A stretch of 10,924 nucleotides of DNA, from the NCBI GenBank assembly GCA_035384605.1, contig DAOOIV010000147.1, positions 1-10,924 of the forward strand, read 5' to 3'. The notes under the pieces are model-generated. The model saw only the letters and a list, made by a program, of their open reading frames with translations, was not told the DNA's origin and did not search any database. Below, one piece after another: positions 6,987 through 10,924 of the stretch (position 1 is the stretch's first letter; each line of letters starts with the position of its first letter). Made by a program: the position numbers and the translations under genes. The stretch is from Phycisphaerae bacterium (GTDB taxonomy: Bacteria > Planctomycetota > Phycisphaerae > UBA1845 > PWPN01).

Positions 6987-8192
6987 TCAACTCAAAAGGC
7001 GGTCCCACAAAGACAGGATCGCCTCCGGATCGGGCCAGTCGCCTTCCGACATGTCCTGACCCCGAACTCGGGGTTGGAAGATCAGGCAAGCCCTCGCCAA
7101 ACCCAGAGCTGAGGCCGTACGCTCGAGGTAAGCCTCGACCGATTCGCTCATCTCCCGCACCGGCCCGCCGTAACAGAACTTCCCGGCTGCGGCCAATCGC
7201 GGAAACAGGTCCGCGAAATCATAGTACTCCGGCTCGCCAAAGTTGATTCCCTTGATCTCTGGCGCACTGAGATAAGCATCCAGTTGGTGCGAGATGTTGC
7301 CGCAACTGTGAACCCATCCGCCGCCGAACGGGGCCAGGCACTGCCGGACGTATGGCAGCGAATACCGCAAGTAGTGCTCGGGTGAAAGCATGATGCTCAC
7401 GTCATCGACCACGCGGACGCCGCCGTTGGTCATGTACATCGCCCCGTGATAGCCGCCGTCCAGCGGCTCGCCAACCTCCCGCTTGAAGCGCCTGGCGAGG
7501 CGAACGAAAACCTCGGTGACGATCCGCATCAGCCGATGAAAGTAGTCCTCCTCTTCAAGCATCTCGATGAACACTTCCTGCTCTCGAAGGAGAAAAGCGG
7601 TGTTCATCGGCCCCTGAAGGTCGGGCATGAAAACGTGAACATCGGGGAACTCCTGCAGAGCACTGCGGGCCATCTGGATGAACTCGATCACCCGCGGGAT
7701 CAAACCCGCACGATCCAGATGGTCGAGGTCGACCTCCAGAATCGCCTCCTTCGACGGCCGTTCGCTCACCCAGGGCATATCATGCTCCCCCATGGCCGTC
7801 TTGCATCCGAAGACGCTCGCCAGAGTGCCCACGCCAAAGTTCGGCCGCAGCGAGAGCTGCGCATCGCTCGGCGTGCGGGCCCAGCCGATAATGTCCCACA
7901 GCGATTCGATAAGCATCTTCTCAGGATCGTCAAACTGCTCTCCGAGTGTGTAGTGATCGAAGCGATGATACTCCCGAACCGGCCGTCCGCCGCGAAGCTG
8001 GTGCTCGCACAAACGCAGGTGCTGAGGCCCGACTTTCTCCATGACCTGCCGCGATTCGCTGCGGCCCAGCAGAATCGGCACGCGGTCCGGGGCCTGTCCC
8101 CGCCAGACGGCCTCCTGACGTCGCCGGCCGACCTCGATCCGGGCCGAATCGACGCTGAGCATGTCGAGCATCTGGTTCAGCGTAGGGTACAT
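6987..8192 (-). CDS. URO-D superfamily protein with HxC-X71-C motif (methyltransferase-like)
   Basis: A 401-aa soluble cytoplasmic protein with no signal peptide. AVWRGQAPDRVPILL (28-42) is the usual opening of the uroporphyrinogen-decarboxylase superfamily, and LSPEHYLRYSLPYVRQ (269-284) and the late GKFCYGGPVRE (337-347) are also typical. WVHSCGN (293-299) together with Cys369 gives H-x-C-X71-C, close to the zinc site of the corrinoid methyltransferases MtaA, MtbA and CmuA. It is unlikely to be housekeeping HemE: it lacks a recognisable HemE N-terminal arginine motif and sits among sugar genes. Substrate unknown; a methyl-group role is inferred. GGAGAG lies 10 nt before the ATG at 8192, a long spacing, so Met8 (8171) is a possible alternative start. 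It follows the permease by 110 nt, in which I see no clear signal. Confidence 0.8.
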   Translation of the reverse strand: MYPTLNQMLDMLSVDSARIEVGRRRQEAVWRGQAPDRVPILLGRSESRQVMEKVGPQHLRLCEHQLRGGRPVREYHRFDHYTLGEQFDDPEKMLIESLWDIIGWARTPSDAQLSLRPNFGVGTLASVFGCKTAMGEHDMPWVSERPSKEAILEVDLDHLDRAGLIPRVIEFIQMARSALQEFPDVHVFMPDLQGPMNTAFLLREQEVFIEMLEEEDYFHRLMRIVTEVFVRLARRFKREVGEPLDGGYHGAMYMTNGGVRVVDDVSIMLSPEHYLRYSLPYVRQCLAPFGGGWVHSCGNISHQLDAYLSAPEIKGINFGEPEYYDFADLFPRLAAAGKFCYGGPVREMSESVEAYLERTASALGLARACLIFQPRVRGQDMSEGDWPDPEAILSLWDRLLS

Positions 8193-8302
8193 GTTGAATT
8201 GGCTCTCCAGTATGTCCGAATCTCCGTCCGACAGAACCCGGATCCCCGGCGACAGGCCCGGAACCGCTGCCGCCCGCTGTCCCTCGGCCTCTCTGAAGAA
8301 GC

Positions 8303-9712
8303 CTACTCCTCCGGCAACGGCCGATCCTTGGTTTCTGGAGCCCAGATCAGCACCAGCAGACCCAGAAAGTAAACGCCGCTGACCACCACCGCCCCCACGC
8401 GAAACGGATGCTCAAACTCCAGAGCAGCAAGCCATTCGCGAATCTGATTACTCGACAGCATGACAACCGCCGCCGACAGACGGGCGACGTTGTACCCGAA
8501 CGCAGTACCGGTCGATCGCAGCCGCGTCGGGAAGATCTCAGGAAAATAGACCACAAACCCCCCCATCACGCTCAGGTTGAAATAACCCATGATCGGCAGC
8601 AGGACATACGCTTTCGCCGCCGAATTCAGCGTAAGGAACACGAAGGCAATCAACACGAACGAGATGATGAAGGCCCCGGCAAAGGTCTTGCGGCGGCCGA
8701 TCCGGTTCGCGATCGGGGCAAAACTGGCAATGCCAAGAAAACCGCCGATGTCCTGGAACAGATTACCCCAGAACTTGACCGAGGTGATCTCCGCCGTCTT
8801 GGCGGCCCATTGGTCCCGGGGCAGACTCTCCAACCCTCCTTGAGGCGTCAAAGCATAGTTGATCAGCTCGGGCGACCAGAACGCTACGCCCCACACCCCG
8901 ACGATCCCCGCCGTCGCCAGGCAAACCGCGACGATGGTGTTGGTCCGCCAGCGCGGATGGCGGAACATGCTGCCCAGGTCGCCCAACTGACGCTCAAGGT
9001 TTTCTCCGGCCTTCTTGCGGGCCTGTTGCCATCGCTCGGACTCCCTGAGCGTTTGCAGCACCAGCACCACCAGCAGAGCCGGTATCGTTCCAACAAAAAA
9101 AGCGAGACGCCAGCCGGGCACGCCATCACTGCCCGGAAACCCCTCGAAGTAGAGCTTGGCCGGATCGAAGACCTTCGAGCCGATGGCCAGGCCCAGCATG
9201 TTCCCAAGCACGGACAAGGCCGAAAAAAGCCCCAGGCACGTCGAGCGGGAATGATCCGGCATCGTCTCGGCAATCAGCGTGGCAGCAGCGGCAAACGCCC
9301 CCCCGATCCCGCATCCCATCAGAAAACGGTACAGACAGAAATCCCAGCCCGTTATCGCCAGACCGCAAAGACCGGTGAACAGCGAGTAGACCAGAATCGA
9401 CGCCGACAACGTTTTGACGCGCCCCCAACGGTCGCCGACAACGCCGAAGAACAAACCACCGACGGCCCATCCGATCATCTGCGCCGCCGTCGCATAAGTC
9501 CCGTAGTCCACCACGAGCGCGTTCTTCTCCGGAAGATCGAGCAACTGCGACAGGGCCGGCGATCGAACCATCGTGAACAGTCGCTGATCCATGCAATCAA
9601 ACAGCCAGGCCATCGCCCCGACACTGAACACCCACCACTGGTACGGGGCAACACCCTGATACCACGCAAGTCTCGGTTCAGCAGCCCCGCCCGTATCCGA
9701 TCGATCGGCCAT
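8303..9712 (-). CDS. MFS permease, sugar-porter / sialate-symporter-like
   Basis: A 469-aa inner-membrane transporter with about 12 hydrophobic segments. Major facilitator motifs are clear: GDRWGRVK between helices 2 and 3 (93-100), RFLMGCGIGG in helix 4 (129-138), the second-half NRIGRRK (336-342), PEIFPTRLRSTG (391-402) and a C-terminal PETKDRPLPE (459-468) resembling the PETKG signature of sugar porters. It carries a hydrophilic insert at about 180-200 and another at about 285-312. The substrate is probably a sugar, sugar acid or similar small product of the exported enzymes, imported by proton symport; its identity cannot be read from sequence. GGGAGGT lies 5 nt before the ATG at 9712, and the gene begins 30 nt after the preceding stop. 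Its place between two URO-D-like genes ties import to their cytoplasmic step. Confidence 0.9.
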   Translation of the reverse strand: MADRSDTGGAAEPRLAWYQGVAPYQWWVFSVGAMAWLFDCMDQRLFTMVRSPALSQLLDLPEKNALVVDYGTYATAAQMIGWAVGGLFFGVVGDRWGRVKTLSASILVYSLFTGLCGLAITGWDFCLYRFLMGCGIGGAFAAAATLIAETMPDHSRSTCLGLFSALSVLGNMLGLAIGSKVFDPAKLYFEGFPGSDGVPGWRLAFFVGTIPALLVVLVLQTLRESERWQQARKKAGENLERQLGDLGSMFRHPRWRTNTIVAVCLATAGIVGVWGVAFWSPELINYALTPQGGLESLPRDQWAAKTAEITSVKFWGNLFQDIGGFLGIASFAPIANRIGRRKTFAGAFIISFVLIAFVFLTLNSAAKAYVLLPIMGYFNLSVMGGFVVYFPEIFPTRLRSTGTAFGYNVARLSAAVVMLSSNQIREWLAALEFEHPFRVGAVVVSGVYFLGLLVLIWAPETKDRPLPEE

Positions 9713-9742
9713 CCCATACCTCCCGAGAACAACTCGGCCGTC

Positions 9743-10822
9743 TCAGCCGATGCACCTTCGCCACAACCGCCCGGCTTGCTCCGGACCATCCACGCAGGTC
9801 ATCACTGCCAGTCCGGCCGCCGGCAGGCGCCCGAAAATACGGTCCAAGTCCTGCTCGCTTAAATGCCCCCAGATCAACAGCGGCTTGCGCGCGAGGATCT
9901 TGCGGTGCACCGGCTCCAGAGTCTCGGCATCCGGGCCACCTTCGTCAATATGCAGCTCCAGAGCAATGAAGGGCATCTCCAGGTAGAACTTCGTCGGCAC
10001 AAACGCCGTCGGGTGCTGGTGCATGATGCAGCCGTCGAACGATTCAGCGATTCGCTGGTCGTGCTCGCGAATGAACTCATCGTATAAATCCGGCGACAAT
10101 AACGCGGCCGCGTCTTCCTGGTGCCAGATGGTCCCGGCCGGGGCCCACATGTGGTAGTAGAACGACCCGACCCCGCCGTAAAACAGCGGTATCCGCTCAA
10201 GCTGCATCCGCCCGAACGCAATCCAGAAATCGGTCAGCCGCCGGGCAACCTGGCGAACCTCCTCCGGCCGATCCATCATCGCGTAGATGAAGGCATCTCC
10301 CCCGTAGAGAGCCGAGAGCAGATCGGCGATGCCCCTCATGCGAGTGGTGCCGATCGGCCAGCGTCCCGCGCTTCGGTCGGCTATGCGATCGATGTACTCG
10401 ACCGCCTTTCGCATCCATAAGGCCTTCGGATCGAACTCTGGAATGCGCTCAGGTCCGGCGAATTCCGCCGGCGGCTCCGAGCGGATTGAACCCGTGTTGT
10501 GGTCGGCGATGATCGGACAGCCCAACGCCGCCTCCAGCCACGGAATGCCCCAATACGCACTGGCGCTCCAGATGAAATCTCCGCCGCAGGCCTCGTGCTC
10601 TCCGAACAATCGTTCACAATCATCAAGGTATGGGGCGACCTCAAAATCATCAGGCCTCAGCGGTCGGTCACCGGGCAACGATCGCGCCGCCGGGTAGCGA
10701 AACAGCGGATACTCGCTGCCAACGTAAAACCCCAGCAGCGGCCGCTCGTTCTCGCGGGCATAGTACCGGCGAAACCGATCCACGCGTTCGTCAATCGAGA
10801 ATAGCGGAGCACTTCGAGACAC
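9743..10822 (-). CDS. URO-D superfamily protein with HxH-X72-C motif
   Basis: A 359-aa cytoplasmic protein, read here from a GTG at 10822 with GGGGGG 4 nt upstream. The frame is open further, to an ATG at 10915, but those 31 extra codons are encoded by the palindromic repeats and are not credible protein. Family marks are ERVDRFRRYYARENERPLLGF (12-32), AMMDRPEEVRQV (181-192) and LLSPDLYDEFIREHDQRIAES (241-261). MHQHPTAF (267-274) gives H-x-H where its cluster partner has H-x-C, and Cys343 follows 72 residues later. It is the first gene of the visible run; more genes may lie upstream. The reaction is unknown. A metal-dependent methyl or carboxyl transfer on an imported sugar-linked compound is one possibility, while a divergent non-catalytic role cannot be excluded. 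Confidence 0.78.
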   Translation of the reverse strand: MSRSAPLFSIDERVDRFRRYYARENERPLLGFYVGSEYPLFRYPAARSLPGDRPLRPDDFEVAPYLDDCERLFGEHEACGGDFIWSASAYWGIPWLEAALGCPIIADHNTGSIRSEPPAEFAGPERIPEFDPKALWMRKAVEYIDRIADRSAGRWPIGTTRMRGIADLLSALYGGDAFIYAMMDRPEEVRQVARRLTDFWIAFGRMQLERIPLFYGGVGSFYYHMWAPAGTIWHQEDAAALLSPDLYDEFIREHDQRIAESFDGCIMHQHPTAFVPTKFYLEMPFIALELHIDEGGPDAETLEPVHRKILARKPLLIWGHLSEQDLDRIFGRLPAAGLAVMTCVDGPEQAGRLWRRCIG

Positions 10823-10826
10823 ATCG

Positions 10827-10832
10827 CCCCCC
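10827..10832 (-). promoter_or_regulatory. G-run ribosome binding site supporting the GTG start
   Basis: GGGGGG on the minus strand lies 4 nt before the GTG at 10822. It is weaker than the GGAGG-type sites of the other genes, but it is the only plausible site near the start of family similarity. Confidence 0.45.
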
Positions 10833-10843
10833 GCGAAAGACTT

Positions 10844-10865
10844 GGCGGGCAAAGCCCGCCCTACC
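10844..10865. repeat. Short REP-like palindrome ending in GCCCTACC
   Basis: GGCGGGC-aaa-GCCCGCC (10844-10860) is a perfect 7-bp stem with a 3-base loop, followed by CTACC. It shares the GCCCTACC end with hairpin A (opposite strand) and GCCCTAC with the 251-292 element, so it looks like a short member of the same family. It lies 22 nt or more upstream of the first gene's start. Confidence 0.65.
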
Positions 10866-10876
10866 GCCTTCAGGCT

Positions 10877-10924
10877 CGCTGGCCCCAGAATCCATTCGCT
10901 GGCCCCAGAATCCATTCTGGGGCC
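10877..10924. repeat. 20-bp tandem duplication plus hairpin B variant at the window edge
   Basis: CGCTGGCCCCAGAATCCATT occurs twice in tandem (10877-10896 and 10897-10916). The second copy continues into CTGGGGCC, completing a palindrome: GGCCCCAGAAT (10901-10911), loop CC, ATTCTGGGGCC (10914-10924), with an 11-bp stem. The first 11 bases match hairpin B at 64-74. The first copy is a half-palindrome. The window ends exactly at the end of the stem. Confidence 0.9.

Noticed and set aside
6987..8192. Housekeeping uroporphyrinogen decarboxylase (hemE)
   Set aside because: The H-x-C...C motif, absence of heme-pathway neighbours and sugar-locus context fit the wider superfamily better than HemE.
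8408..9862. 484-codon plus-strand open frame opposite the permease
   Set aside because: It is rich in Arg, Gln, His and Pro, shows no family motifs and is fully antisense to a clear MFS gene; long antisense frames are expected in GC-rich coding DNA. The same applies to 193-948, 1997-2998 and 7446-8372.

Overview
The window is GC-rich DNA carrying seven complete genes, all read leftwards (minus strand) in one run from about 10822 down to 310. Repeat-derived palindromes sit at both edges. The gene content points to a planctomycete-like bacterium (Planctomycetota, or a close relative in the PVC group). The pointers are a twin-arginine lipoprotein fucosidase, two secreted beta-propeller proteins of a type common in planctomycete carbohydrate loci, uroporphyrinogen-decarboxylase (URO-D) superfamily proteins beside sugar enzymes, and palindromic repeats ending in GCCCTAC. 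This assignment comes from recalled family patterns, not from a search.

Layout in transcription order: URO-D-like protein 1 (9743-10822), MFS sugar-porter-like permease (8303-9712), URO-D-like protein 2 with an HxC...C motif (6987-8192), secreted propeller protein A (5351-6883), its paralogue B (3834-5303), a secreted protein with an HDEPD motif that may be a glycoside hydrolase (1691-3808), and an exported GH29-type alpha-L-fucosidase (310-1497). Gaps are 25-193 nt and almost every start has a Shine-Dalgarno sequence, so an operon is likely. A sigma70-like promoter, whose -35 box is embedded in a perfect 18-bp dyad, precedes the propeller genes and may subdivide the operon into a cytoplasmic/transport half and an exported-enzyme half.

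Working model (inference): the exported enzymes trim a fucose-containing, perhaps O-methylated, glycan. The permease imports the product, and the two URO-D superfamily proteins act on it in the cytoplasm, possibly as methyl-group-handling enzymes. No corrinoid protein, regulator, SusC/SusD pair or fucose catabolic enzyme is present, so the system is incomplete here.

The left edge (1-241) holds 2.65 copies of a 91-bp tandem repeat made of two different hairpins, followed by a diverged relative at 251-292. The right edge (10844-10924) holds a third short relative and the second hairpin again. The same palindromes therefore bracket the whole locus, and the window probably ends where an assembly broke at dispersed repeats.
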